A DNA stretch of 64,000 nucleotides from Dyadobacter sp. CY326 (GTDB taxonomy: Bacteria > Bacteroidota > Bacteroidia > Cytophagales > Spirosomataceae): NCBI RefSeq assembly GCF_021390515.1, contig NZ_JAJUXI010000008.1, forward strand, positions 310,001-374,000, written 5' to 3'. The notes below the pieces were generated by a model. The model was given only the letters and a program-made list of their open reading frames with translations. It was not told where the DNA came from and made no database searches. The position numbers and the translations under genes were made by a program. Below, one piece after another: positions 53,666-64,000 of this stretch; position 1 is the first letter of the stretch, and each line of letters begins with the position of its first letter.

Positions 53666-53707
53666 ACTATCCAGTTGGATAGTGCTATCCAATTAGGAAG
53701 CGCTATC
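53666..53707. promoter_or_regulatory. Nested palindromes in the HxlR/DoxX intergenic region
   Basis: The half-site CTATCC appears at 53667-53672 and 53685-53690, with its complement GGATAG at 53677-53682, so both spacings (4 and 2 bases) form palindromes sharing the central arm. A weaker CTATC follows at 53703-53707. The array covers the likely HxlR promoter, a good candidate operator. Confidence 0.6.
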
Positions 53708-53727
53708 ATATGGAAAGCAAAGGTAGG

Positions 53728-53735
53728 TAGTTTTG
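53728..53735 (+). promoter_or_regulatory. Candidate -7 promoter box for the DoxX gene
   Basis: TAGTTTTG fits TAnnTTTG and lies 23 bases before the start at 53759. The operator half-sites are 21-60 bases upstream of this box. Confidence 0.45.
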
Positions 53736-53758
53736 CCGATACAATTACAGCAAAACAA

Positions 53759-54172
53759 ATGGACAAGAAACAAGTAAAACTTAGGACGCTCAATACCTTG
53801 CTATGGTCATTGCAGATCCTTTTGACCGCAACATTTTTATGGGCAGGATTTATCAAACTTTTCACACCGGCTGAACAGCTTTCCAGGATGTGGCCTTGGA
53901 CTGGGGAATATCCTTTACTCGTCTCAATTGCGGGCTTAGCAGACACGCTTGCTGGAATCGGCATGACAATTCCGCGGATACTCCGCATACGACCAGCCGT
54001 TACACTCTATGCCTGCTACGGGATTATTTTGCTAATGGTCATTGCAATTATTTTCCACGTTTCAAGAGGTGAAGTTTCTCAACTCGGTATCAATTTCGCA
54101 ATAACGTTGACGGCAATAGTGGTTATATTAATTTGGAATTACCTTAAGAAAAGGCACTCAGGCTTTCACTAA
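53759..54172 (+). CDS. DoxX-like family membrane protein
   Basis: From the ATG at 53759 (a longer frame to 53675 adds residues that run through the operator) the 137-residue protein has four helices: LNTLLWSLQILLTATFLWAGFIKLF, LLVSIAGLADTLAGIGMTI, AVTLYACYGIILLMVIAIIFHV and GINFAITLTAIVVILIW. The WAGFIKL and PLLVSIAGLADTLAGIG segments are typical of DoxX. Such proteins are quinone-interacting or unassigned redox membrane proteins. It is paired with a divergent HxlR regulator. Confidence 0.88.
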   Translation: MDKKQVKLRTLNTLLWSLQILLTATFLWAGFIKLFTPAEQLSRMWPWTGEYPLLVSIAGLADTLAGIGMTIPRILRIRPAVTLYACYGIILLMVIAIIFHVSRGEVSQLGINFAITLTAIVVILIWNYLKKRHSGFH

Positions 54173-54560
54173 TAGCACGTACATAGATCAGACCTAAGTG
54201 ACCGGCACTAGCGCAGTAAACGTCCCGCACTGGTCAAGAACTAATAGCAGATTCTTATTAATACCCGACGCTTCAATTTACGTTGCCTTGCGCGCAACCT
54301 CACTAACCAGCGACGTAGGGATTTTAATCACTTTGCTCATATCGATTCTTTCAAAAGTCGGCTTTCAATATCATGAACAAGCCGATCGATGTTACCTGCT
54401 CATTCATATTTGAACTTTGACACAAAGATATCCATCATGAAATTCCTTAATTGTTCTATCTAGGTCAAAAATTTGTCGATTTAGCCCCGAGATTTAAGAT
54501 CTGACCTCCTGTGGTTTTCTAGCAGCCGCAAGTCCTCGCAGGCGATCCTGCCGAAGATGC
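54173..54560. other. Gene-free stretch with a short broken frame
   Basis: The only hint of coding is a minus-strand frame from 54340: MSKVIKIPTSLVSEVARKAT, an in-frame TAA, then IEASGINKNLLLVLDQCGTF before another stop near the DoxX gene end. It is not recognised and may be a remnant or chance. Confidence 0.3.
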
Positions 54561-55469
54561 TTACTTTTTCTGAATCATCCCAATATCCATTAACCACCCC
54601 AAAAAACTTTCAGGCCAGTATTTCAGGGTTTCTCCTTTCGTAAAATCCATTGCAAATCCATGAGAGCCTTTATTGTAAATATGCATTTCGGCCGGAATCC
54701 CTGCTTTCAGCAACGATGAATAAAAGTCAACACTTTTGGAGGCCTTAGTCAACTTATCGTCGTGGGCATTGATGATAAAAACCGGTGGACAACTTTCCTT
54801 TCGAACAGTATAATTTCTTAAAAATGCAGCATAAAAAAGACCCGCAAAATTGGGTTTCCAGCTCACCTTGTCCGAGCCTTCATTTATTTCGTCGGTTGCT
54901 GCGAGTTCTACCGCCAATGTTCCACCAGCCGAAAAACCTGCTATGCCAATTTTGTTGGGATCAATTTTAAGTTTAGCTGCATCTTTTCGTAAAGTGATGA
55001 TGGCCTGCTTTGCATCATCGAATGCAGCTGCGAAATATGTATCTCTGGGAATTACAAAGTTTCTGCTGCTATCTCTGGTATTCAAGCGATATTTTAACAC
55101 CAACGATGCCACGCCCTGTTCTTTTAGCCAAAGTGCAAGGTCGGTACCTTCCCGATCGAACCAATTATCTACAAAACCGCCTCCGGGACATATCACTACG
55201 GCGACGCCCGTTTCTTTTCCGGGCGGTGGCAGATGAAGGACGTAAGTAGGAACAGACACCTTGCGAAAGACCCGGTTCTTTTTTGAAAGCGATTGGGGAT
55301 TTACATCGAAATTTACCATCTCTTCGGCAGTAGTATATTTCACGGGATTATCTTTGATACCCGATGGCCATAGCGGTTTTTCTTCGGATGTTTGCGCATC
55401 AACCGTAAATCGCAGGGTAAGCGAAAGACTAAGTGTTAACAGCGTTATCGATATGGTTTTTAGGTTCAT
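54561..55469 (-). CDS. Secreted alpha/beta hydrolase (acetyl-xylan-esterase/BD-FAE-like)
   Basis: The 302-residue protein has a signal peptide (about 1-25) and an alpha/beta hydrolase fold with VVICPGGGF (oxyanion loop), GIAGFSAGGTLAVELA (Ser nucleophile in GFSAGG), NAHDDKL (acid) and GSHGFAM (His). The glycine-rich CPGGGF and the order match polysaccharide-deacetylating esterases. It is the last gene of the cluster that includes a GH26 mannanase, so removal of acetyl or feruloyl groups from hemicellulose is a reasonable inference. Confidence 0.85.
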   Translation of the reverse strand: MNLKTISITLLTLSLSLTLRFTVDAQTSEEKPLWPSGIKDNPVKYTTAEEMVNFDVNPQSLSKKNRVFRKVSVPTYVLHLPPPGKETGVAVVICPGGGFVDNWFDREGTDLALWLKEQGVASLVLKYRLNTRDSSRNFVIPRDTYFAAAFDDAKQAIITLRKDAAKLKIDPNKIGIAGFSAGGTLAVELAATDEINEGSDKVSWKPNFAGLFYAAFLRNYTVRKESCPPVFIINAHDDKLTKASKSVDFYSSLLKAGIPAEMHIYNKGSHGFAMDFTKGETLKYWPESFLGWLMDIGMIQKK

Positions 55470-55535
55470 AGCGCAGGATTTATGATTATATACTCTTCAA
55501 AAAACACGAAATTCAGTTTTTCCCTTAGGACAAAA

Positions 55536-57790
<2,255 letters not shown>

Positions 57791-57826
57791 TTTATGTAAG
57801 TTATTTGAAAATCTTCTATAACGGTT

Positions 57827-58807
57827 TCATATCTGTTTTAAAAACTCATTCAGTACTTCCACCGTTTTCGCCAACTTGTCGTGATGCAGATTGTGCCCTG
57901 CTCCATCAATATGAATTAATTTGCCGTTTTGCATGACACGGGCCGCTTCCTCATTGGCCTTGCGCACTTCGGGCTTCGCATCTGCTTTTAATATCAGTGA
58001 CGGCACCTTGATTTTTGCGAGGGCATCTGCCGTGCTCATCGTGCCTGTCAGGGCCTGAGCTTGTTCGGGCGTGTAAGGACCGTGGTATTGCTTTTTTGAG
58101 ACTGCCCAATAATATATATCCAAATCAGCCCACATTGGATTCTGACGCTTCCCTTTCGCAACTACCTCTTCAAATGGCGTATTATTCTGTGCAACGAGGG
58201 TATCAGGACTTTTGAACATATTGGGCCTGCGGACTGGCGCCGCGCTTGATTGTGCAGATGCAGTTTGACCTCTACGGGCAGTATCAGCTGCCGATGGTGC
58301 AGGTTGGGCTGGACGATTACCAACAAATGGATCAAGCATGATAATGGCTTTGGCCAGATCAGGATACTGCGCCCCTACCCGCATGACGGTGGCTGCTCCC
58401 ATCGAATGCCCCATTAGTATCGGCTTGTCAAATTTCATGAACTTTACAAAATCCACTACGTCTTTGATCATCGTTTCGCCATTATCCGTTGCCGTAGGCG
58501 GATCGGTCAAACCGTGACCGCGTGCATCAATCATATAAATATCATAAGCGTCCTGCAATTTCAAGGTCAGTGTAGTCCAGCTAAGCCCGATGTCGGTATA
58601 ACCGTGCACCATGACCATCACAGGTTTACCCGGCGCCGGCTTGGCGTGATAGTAATGCGAGCGTATTCCATTGACATAGGCATAACCATCGGTCCAGCCT
58701 TCGGGAAATTTCACAGATTGAGCATTGACGGATATCGTCGGGATTAGCACCGACAGCATCAGCATGGATAGATACTTTTGGGCTTGTGACTTCATGGTTA
58801 ATTTCAT
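57827..58807 (-). CDS. Secreted alpha/beta hydrolase
   Basis: The 326-residue protein has a signal peptide (about 12-29) and a canonical alpha/beta hydrolase: MVMVHGYTDIGLSW, DARGHGLTDPP, LMGHSMGAATVMR (Ser in GHSMG), and HIDGAGHNLHHD (His). Acid Asp is likely in LKADAKPEV. A 40-residue proline/alanine-rich insertion (about 165-205) forms part of the lid. The gene lies between the two-esterase pair and the PQQ dehydrogenase gene, all on the minus strand. Confidence 0.88.
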   Translation of the reverse strand: MKLTMKSQAQKYLSMLMLSVLIPTISVNAQSVKFPEGWTDGYAYVNGIRSHYYHAKPAPGKPVMVMVHGYTDIGLSWTTLTLKLQDAYDIYMIDARGHGLTDPPTATDNGETMIKDVVDFVKFMKFDKPILMGHSMGAATVMRVGAQYPDLAKAIIMLDPFVGNRPAQPAPSAADTARRGQTASAQSSAAPVRRPNMFKSPDTLVAQNNTPFEEVVAKGKRQNPMWADLDIYYWAVSKKQYHGPYTPEQAQALTGTMSTADALAKIKVPSLILKADAKPEVRKANEEAARVMQNGKLIHIDGAGHNLHHDKLAKTVEVLNEFLKQI

Positions 58808-58857
58808 TTGTGGTTTTATTTTAAATCATGGACAAAAAATGAAAGCACAAGATTGGT

Positions 58858-61596
58858 TTATCCACCTGCGCCAAACCGAATTGCTTTGATTCTGATCGGA
58901 GCGCCGGTAAAGACGAAGTAAACATCTTTGACACCGGATCCTGCTCCGGCAGCAATGTCAAGAATCATTTTATCACTGTATTCACCGGAAAACTTACCTA
59001 ACAGAATTCCGTCTGCGCTGCCTGCATGTGCCTCGATTGTTCCGGAAGGAGGTGTCGGTGCATTACGCCCGGGAGCACGGATAATTTCAATTTGTTTGAT
59101 GCCGGTCAGATCAGTTCCTTTAAGCCTGAAAGACGCGCCGGAATTCCTGACAAATGCCATGGTACTGTCATTGTTAAAACTTATTTCTTTGACCTGGTCG
59201 GCAAGAGTGACAGGCACTACTGGATTTCGAAGGATAACAGTTGCTTCCGAGGATTGGGAGGACGCTGCTTTTGTACCGCGATCGGCGTATGCGGCGCGGA
59301 ATATGAAGCTGCCTTCCGTATCACCCTTAGGCACAGCCGTTGTATAGGTACCTTTTACAGGCAATGTTTTGGCCGGTTTAGGCGCATCCGACAAGCTCAT
59401 GATGTAGCGGACAATTCCTTTCACATCGCTTTCCGCCATAGTCGGGTGCGCTGGCATAAATGCGTCTCCCCAAACGCCGGAACCGCCATTTAAAATCTTC
59501 TTGGACAAGCCTGCAACTGCGGTTGGATCACCCTTGTATTTGGCAGATATAGCCGTAAAAGAAGGGCCCAGCACCTTTTCTTTAATGGCATGACAAGCCT
59601 TGCAATCTCCATTATTGATCAGCGAAATCGCCGTTGCATATTGCGCCGAAGCATCCACACTCATTTGCTTTTGTGCGATCCGGGTCAGATTAAAACCTTC
59701 TGAAAGATAGTTTGTACTGACAGAAACCTGAGAAGGCGCTATTTTCTTGTTTGCAAGACTGCCATCTTCCTTGTCGCTTACACGCACCTCATAGTCAATG
59801 CTTTTTCCTGGGAAATAGAAGGTGGAGTTTCCTTTGGTAATTTTAAATTCGACCACCGGAGGTTCATTACCTGCTTTCATTTCAACCGATTTGGTATTTT
59901 TCTCCCCAGCTTTGTCCGTGACAGTCAGGGTTGCCTGATAAGTGCCCGGCGAGGTAAAAGTGATCGACGGATTAGCCTCTTTCAGCGTTTTGAAAGCTGC
60001 ATTGTTTTTCCTGACTACCCATTCATATTGCAGCGCGTCGTCTTCATCAAAGTCTTTGGTGCCTTCCGAAGATAGCGTAACCTGCATAGGAAGTGCTCCT
60101 GCCGTTTTGCTGGCTGATGCTTCTACCAATGGCTTTCTGTTCCCGCTGTTGTATTCGATCCGGATCAGTTCTGCCTCCGGATTATCTTTAAAATATCCGT
60201 TTCCATATTCCAGCACATACAGGTCACCGTCAGGCCCGAATTTCATGTCAATCGGCCCTTTTAGTTTCAGATCGGGCAGAAATCGCTCCATCGATTTGTA
60301 TTCGCCGTTTTCATCCATTTCCACCACATTAATCCAGCCCCGTACCCAGTCGGTGATGAACCATTTTCCTTCATAGTAGTCGGGAAATAATCGCGATGCA
60401 TTTTTGAAATCATCTTTCCTGAATACCGGCCCACCCACTGCGCTGTTGCCCCCGCTTTCCATCAGCGGAAATTCCTGGCTTTGCGCTTTTGAATACCAGA
60501 TAAATGCAGGCTGTGCAGCCGGAAGCTCTTTTAAGCCCGTGCTGTTTGGAGAATTGTTGACCGGATGTAATGGGTCAAAAGGCGTTCCGGAAACTTTGGT
60601 GGCGAAGTCATATTTCACGTAAGCCTTGTTATTGGCAACAAAATACGGCCATCCGTAAAACCCGGGTCCTTTGGCGCGGTTGAATTCATCATAGGATTGC
60701 GGGCCACGTTTTTCGATGTCGTCACGCGACCCATCCGGGCCTACTTCTCCCCAGTAGAGCCATCCGGTTTTTGAATCGATCGTTGGCCGCCACGGGTTTC
60801 TGTTGCCCATCGTGTAAATTTCTGGTTTGGTCTGCGGCGTTCCCGGAGGAAAAAGGTTACCCTTTGGAATGGTGTAAGTGCCGTCGGGTTCAGGATGAAT
60901 ACGCAGAATTTTTCCTCTTAAATCATTTGTATTAGGAGATGATTTCTGGGAGTCTCGGGGTGATTCCCCCGGTCTTTCATCAAGAGGAGCAAATCCATCG
61001 GAGGCGCGGGAAAATGTATTATCCCCCGTAGTCAGATACAGGTTTTTATCTTTATCGAAAAGCATCCCTCCGCCCACATGACAGCATTCTTCACGCTGAA
61101 CGGGCACTTCCATAACCACCTTTCGCGAGCTTTCCAGTAACTCCTTACCATGCCACTCGTAGCGCACCAGCACGTTTTTCGCCTCGTCACCAGCCAGGGA
61201 ATAGTAAATGTAAATCCAATGGTTTTTGTCATAATCAGGATCCAGGATGACGCCCTGCATTCCATCTTCCCCTTCGGTGACTTCTCCCGCTTTGTTTACA
61301 TATTTTGTACTGACGGCAAACTCAGCCACCATTTCCATCGTCTGCGACTTTGGATCATAAACCTTCAACTTACCCTTCCGCTCCGCATAAAGTACCCTGC
61401 CATCTTTCAAAATCTGAAACTGCATGGGCTCTTCAAGCCTTTGCGCAAGAACTACTTTGGTGAACCGGTTATTCTCCGGCTTTTTAGGTGTTTGCGCTAA
61501 TAATGAGCGAATTGGCAGAAAGGCAATGAACAATGAGAAAGCCCCTAATAAAGGCTTTCTCAAACATTTTGTCAGGAAATTGTAAGTATGGAACAT
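58858..61596 (-). CDS. PQQ-type sugar dehydrogenase fused to PKD, cytochrome c and C-terminal beta domain
   Basis: The 912-residue secreted protein has a signal peptide (LLGAFSLFIAFLPIRSLLA), a six-bladed glucose/sorbosone dehydrogenase propeller (about 40-475, GEDGMQGVILDPDY, HVGGGMLFDKDKNLYLTTGDN, GWPYFVAN), a PKD domain (about 485-570), a linker domain, a class I cytochrome c (CKACHAIKEKVLGPSF with Met in GDAFMPAHP, about 660-740), and a CBM-like beta domain to the end. The fused haem lets electrons leave the sugar oxidation site directly. It starts inside the stop of the beta-lactamase-like gene (shared base at 61596), so they are coupled. Confidence 0.92.
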   Translation of the reverse strand: MFHTYNFLTKCLRKPLLGAFSLFIAFLPIRSLLAQTPKKPENNRFTKVVLAQRLEEPMQFQILKDGRVLYAERKGKLKVYDPKSQTMEMVAEFAVSTKYVNKAGEVTEGEDGMQGVILDPDYDKNHWIYIYYSLAGDEAKNVLVRYEWHGKELLESSRKVVMEVPVQREECCHVGGGMLFDKDKNLYLTTGDNTFSRASDGFAPLDERPGESPRDSQKSSPNTNDLRGKILRIHPEPDGTYTIPKGNLFPPGTPQTKPEIYTMGNRNPWRPTIDSKTGWLYWGEVGPDGSRDDIEKRGPQSYDEFNRAKGPGFYGWPYFVANNKAYVKYDFATKVSGTPFDPLHPVNNSPNSTGLKELPAAQPAFIWYSKAQSQEFPLMESGGNSAVGGPVFRKDDFKNASRLFPDYYEGKWFITDWVRGWINVVEMDENGEYKSMERFLPDLKLKGPIDMKFGPDGDLYVLEYGNGYFKDNPEAELIRIEYNSGNRKPLVEASASKTAGALPMQVTLSSEGTKDFDEDDALQYEWVVRKNNAAFKTLKEANPSITFTSPGTYQATLTVTDKAGEKNTKSVEMKAGNEPPVVEFKITKGNSTFYFPGKSIDYEVRVSDKEDGSLANKKIAPSQVSVSTNYLSEGFNLTRIAQKQMSVDASAQYATAISLINNGDCKACHAIKEKVLGPSFTAISAKYKGDPTAVAGLSKKILNGGSGVWGDAFMPAHPTMAESDVKGIVRYIMSLSDAPKPAKTLPVKGTYTTAVPKGDTEGSFIFRAAYADRGTKAASSQSSEATVILRNPVVPVTLADQVKEISFNNDSTMAFVRNSGASFRLKGTDLTGIKQIEIIRAPGRNAPTPPSGTIEAHAGSADGILLGKFSGEYSDKMILDIAAGAGSGVKDVYFVFTGAPIRIKAIRFGAGG

Positions 61597-62906
61597 TATT
61601 TAAAAAGTTGATAAGCTTTACTAAGAAATGGCTTGTACATTGGCTCGTGCTTGGGCATGTTCAAGTAAAACAGCACAATCATATTGTTTTCGGGATCGAT
61701 AATATAATCCGTACCGTACAATCCACCCCACGCAAATGCAGTGTTCGAAACTTCGGGAACCGGTTTCTTTTCTGCATTGTAGAGTTCAAATCCGAGCCCG
61801 AACTGAAACCCTTTTCCACCGGAATTCTCAGCAGGTAAGCGGTTGACCTTTGTCATCAGTTCAATTGTCTCGGGTTTGAGGATGCGCTTGCCATTGTACT
61901 CGCCTTTGTTGAGCAGCATTTGGCAAAACTTGGCATAGTCGCCAATAGGTCCGTTCAGACCAATAGCTCCCTCCGCATAAGTTTGTACCGGGCTGATCGT
62001 GGTTTCGCTAAATTTGTTGGATTGCGGCACCAATTTGCCGTCAATGTCGCTGTAAGCCTTCACAAACCGGTTCATTTTCGAGGGTTCATAATACCAGTCT
62101 GTTTCAGTCATCCCCAAAGGATCCAGAACCGTTGATTTGACATATTCACGCAGACTTTTGCCAGATATGAGCTCGACCATGTAAGCCAGCATATTTGTGC
62201 TGATATGGTAACTCCACTCGCTGCCGGGATCGAAACCCAGTGGGTATTTTGCCAGCGCGATCATCTCATCTTTGAGATATTTCGCCGTGCCAGCCCCGCC
62301 TGTCCGCTGTCCCGGGCCTGCCGGTGGCGTGGCTCCGGAGGTTGCAGCGGCATTCTTTTTCTCCATTTCGGCGCGACGTGCCTTTCCTACCAGTCCGGCG
62401 CTGATTCCCGACGAGTGCGACATCAAATGCGCAAATGTCATCGGCGTCTTCACTGGCCTTGTTTCGAATGTTCCATCCTCTTTGATGGCTGTCGCTACCT
62501 GATCAGAAATCTGGGGGAAATATTTAGAAACCGGATCGTCAACCGAGACCAATCCCTTCTCTACCAGGGTCATAAATGCCACGGTCGTCACTGCTTTGGT
62601 TTGAGAAAACAGGATATAATAATCATCCACAGCAGCCGGAACCTTGTTTTCAACGTCTTTGTAGCCAAATGCTTTGTTGTACACGACATTCCCGCCCTTG
62701 GCAACAAAACCTACAATGCTGCTGGCTTTCTTCTGGTCAATAAAACTTTGCAGCAGCGAGTCAATGCGTTTTGTTTTGTCTTCGCTTGTGCCGGTTGCTT
62801 TGAGATCAGCTTTGTAATTTAATTCTTGCGGCGCGGGCGATTTTTGCTGGGCTATGGTGCTGGTGAATGCAGCCAAAAGCGCAATGCTTAAATAGATTTT
62901 TTTCAT
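61596..62906 (-). CDS. Secreted serine hydrolase, class C beta-lactamase fold
   Basis: The 436-residue protein has a signal peptide (1-19) and a beta-lactamase/D-alanyl-esterase domain: SQTK at 101-104 is the SxxK catalytic motif, LMSHSSGISAG follows the normal hydrophobic-loop pattern, WSYHISTNMLAYMVE is in the YxN position (Y then S), and the end has AWGGLYGTDYIIDPE. Many such proteins are esterases rather than lactamases; the partner genes favour an esterase role. It is the first gene of the coupled block below, 137 bases after the mannanase. Confidence 0.9.
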   Translation of the reverse strand: MKKIYLSIALLAAFTSTIAQQKSPAPQELNYKADLKATGTSEDKTKRIDSLLQSFIDQKKASSIVGFVAKGGNVVYNKAFGYKDVENKVPAAVDDYYILFSQTKAVTTVAFMTLVEKGLVSVDDPVSKYFPQISDQVATAIKEDGTFETRPVKTPMTFAHLMSHSSGISAGLVGKARRAEMEKKNAAATSGATPPAGPGQRTGGAGTAKYLKDEMIALAKYPLGFDPGSEWSYHISTNMLAYMVELISGKSLREYVKSTVLDPLGMTETDWYYEPSKMNRFVKAYSDIDGKLVPQSNKFSETTISPVQTYAEGAIGLNGPIGDYAKFCQMLLNKGEYNGKRILKPETIELMTKVNRLPAENSGGKGFQFGLGFELYNAEKKPVPEVSNTAFAWGGLYGTDYIIDPENNMIVLFYLNMPKHEPMYKPFLSKAYQLFK

Positions 62907-63043
62907 ACCTATTATTTTTAAATTAATAAAGGCTATTCAGCGGCAGATAATCTTTGAAATTCAATGCCGTGTCAAAAAGCATATACATGTTGAAAACCCA
63001 AAAACAGATAAGACCTACCTATTACTAGAAGCCATAAAAAGCG

Positions 63044-64000
63044 CTATTTGCCATATATATTCTTCAAGTCGCCTTCAAACAGCGTGTATTCGTTTTCATA
63101 AAACTTCTTGAAATCCTGTACGGCGGGATGCCCTGGAAACGGCGCGTAATAATGTGTCAGACTTTTGGTATCGTTGCGCCAGACGAGTACGTAGGAGAGA
63201 TTTAACTTATTAGTTTGTAACACTTTAAGCAAAACATCGGTGTACCAAACAGGGTTAACGATGGATTCCAGACCTGTCTCGGTCATGGCAGCCAGCTTTT
63301 TGTTTTCCAGCGCAAAGTCATTTACAATTTTGAGTTTTTTGATCGCTTGTTCCAGATTGTACTTGCCGTCACGTCCCATGTCTCCATAATTATCCATTCC
63401 AACCAGGTCTACCCATTCATTGCCCGGATACCGCTCTGTAAATTCTGCGACGCTGTTGAATTTATTGTCAGGAGAAAACGCGTAAATCAGGTTATGGACA
63501 GCCAGACTATCCCGCAGATACCCTGCTGTGAATTGCCATAATGATTTGAATTCATCCGGCGTGCAATGTGCTTTGCCCCACCAAAACCAATCTCCGTCAA
63601 ACTCATGATAAGGCCTGAAAATAAGCGGAATAGCCTCTCCCTCGGCACCTTTCAGACTTTTGAACCAACCTGCAAGTCCTTGTAAAATGACCTTGTAATC
63701 CTGGTGATTTTTACCACCCGGAATAATGTATTTCACCGCCGGCAGCGAAACGGAATCTTTCCAGTAAAAACCACCGCCCGAAACCGGATTAGAGAAATGC
63801 CAGGAAATGGTTGTAATTCCGCCACGCGCGTAGGTATCAGTAACCAGTTTTTTTAATCGTTCCTGATTTTTCTGTATAGACTCCGCAGACCTGCCAGTCA
63901 ATGGCGCAATGTCCACACCAACTACTGCGGGGTGCGAGCCAACGACTGATTTTACGTCCGATCGTCCCGGCTCGTCTCGCCAGCTATGTCCGTAATCCGT
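63044..64000 (-). CDS. GH26 endo-beta-1,4-mannanase-like protein (5' partial)
   Basis: The frame is open from the right edge of the window and lacks its start. It reads SWRDEPGRSDVKSVVGSHPA and AVVGVDIAP, then ISWHFSNPVSGGGFYW, LIFRPYHEFDGDWFWWGK (HE: acid/base Glu) and MTETGLESI (nucleophile Glu). This motif order is that of family GH26, most members of which cut beta-1,4-mannan. The usual signal peptide is outside the window. The gene probably heads or joins the hydrolase cluster on its left. Mannanase activity is inferred from the family. Confidence 0.88.
   Translation of the reverse strand, partial: TDYGHSWRDEPGRSDVKSVVGSHPAVVGVDIAPLTGRSAESIQKNQERLKKLVTDTYARGGITTISWHFSNPVSGGGFYWKDSVSLPAVKYIIPGGKNHQDYKVILQGLAGWFKSLKGAEGEAIPLIFRPYHEFDGDWFWWGKAHCTPDEFKSLWQFTAGYLRDSLAVHNLIYAFSPDNKFNSVAEFTERYPGNEWVDLVGMDNYGDMGRDGKYNLEQAIKKLKIVNDFALENKKLAAMTETGLESIVNPVWYTDVLLKVLQTNKLNLSYVLVWRNDTKSLTHYYAPFPGHPAVQDFKKFYENEYTLFEGDLKNIYGK

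Noticed and set aside
62205..62822. Plus-strand open frame of 205 codons inside the serine hydrolase gene
   Set aside because: It is fully antisense to a well-supported enzyme gene and its translation has no domain or hydrophobic pattern of a protein.

Overview
The window reads as chromosomal DNA of a Bacteroidota bacterium, most likely a member of the Cytophagales close to Dyadobacter or Spirosoma. This is an inference from gene content: an ECF sigma/FecR/SusC/SusD set, type IX secretion sorting domains, lipoproteins with short Bacteroidota-style signals, head-GIN and NIPSNAP proteins, PadR genes coupled to MacB/FtsX-like permeases, few Shine-Dalgarno sequences, and several upstream boxes of the form TAnnTTTG. 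I saw no rRNA, tRNA, CRISPR array, prophage or intact insertion sequence.

Layout. 1-3.3 kb: 3' end of a secreted repeat protein with a type IX sorting domain, convergent with two glycosyltransferase genes. 3.5-12 kb: NIPSNAP protein, DUF2200 protein, then an ECF sigma factor, FecR anti-sigma factor, STN-bearing SusC and SusD, closed by a strong hairpin terminator. 12-16.7 kb: an SGNH-type lipoprotein gene cut by an in-frame stop, then PadR plus a prefixed ABC permease. 16.7-21.9 kb (minus strand): DUF1223 protein, LytT/LytS two-component pair, a haem-less P460-like lipoprotein, a di-haem cytochrome P460 protein, and Ohr. 22-27.8 kb: ABC-F ATPase, AraC regulator, SnoaL-like protein, small unknowns and a lipase-like hydrolase.

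28-54 kb is mosaic: small unknown membrane proteins, a divergent pair (secreted beta-propeller and membrane-tethered regulator), a GIN protein with a lone permease, an Hcp-like secreted protein followed by a type IX cargo protein, a second PadR/permease pair, two SDR genes with HxlR or AraC partners, and an HxlR/DoxX divergent pair. It also holds many broken genes (barrel, TlpA-like, amidohydrolase, AraC, lipocalin, SDR and FAD-monooxygenase remnants). Two otherwise intact reading frames (SGNH-type and TlpA-like) are each broken by one stop codon.

54.5-64 kb (minus strand) is a compact hydrolase cluster: a GH26 beta-mannanase running off the right edge, a class-C beta-lactamase-fold hydrolase, a PQQ-type sugar dehydrogenase fused to PKD and cytochrome c domains, and four alpha/beta hydrolases including two tandem esterases. 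Together they suggest extracellular or periplasmic processing of acetylated plant polysaccharide with oxidation of released sugars. The most unusual items are the haem-less/di-haem P460 pair beside a LytS/LytT system, the secreted Hcp-like/type IX cargo pair, the membrane-tethered regulator facing a beta-propeller gene, and two clean operator-like repeat arrays.
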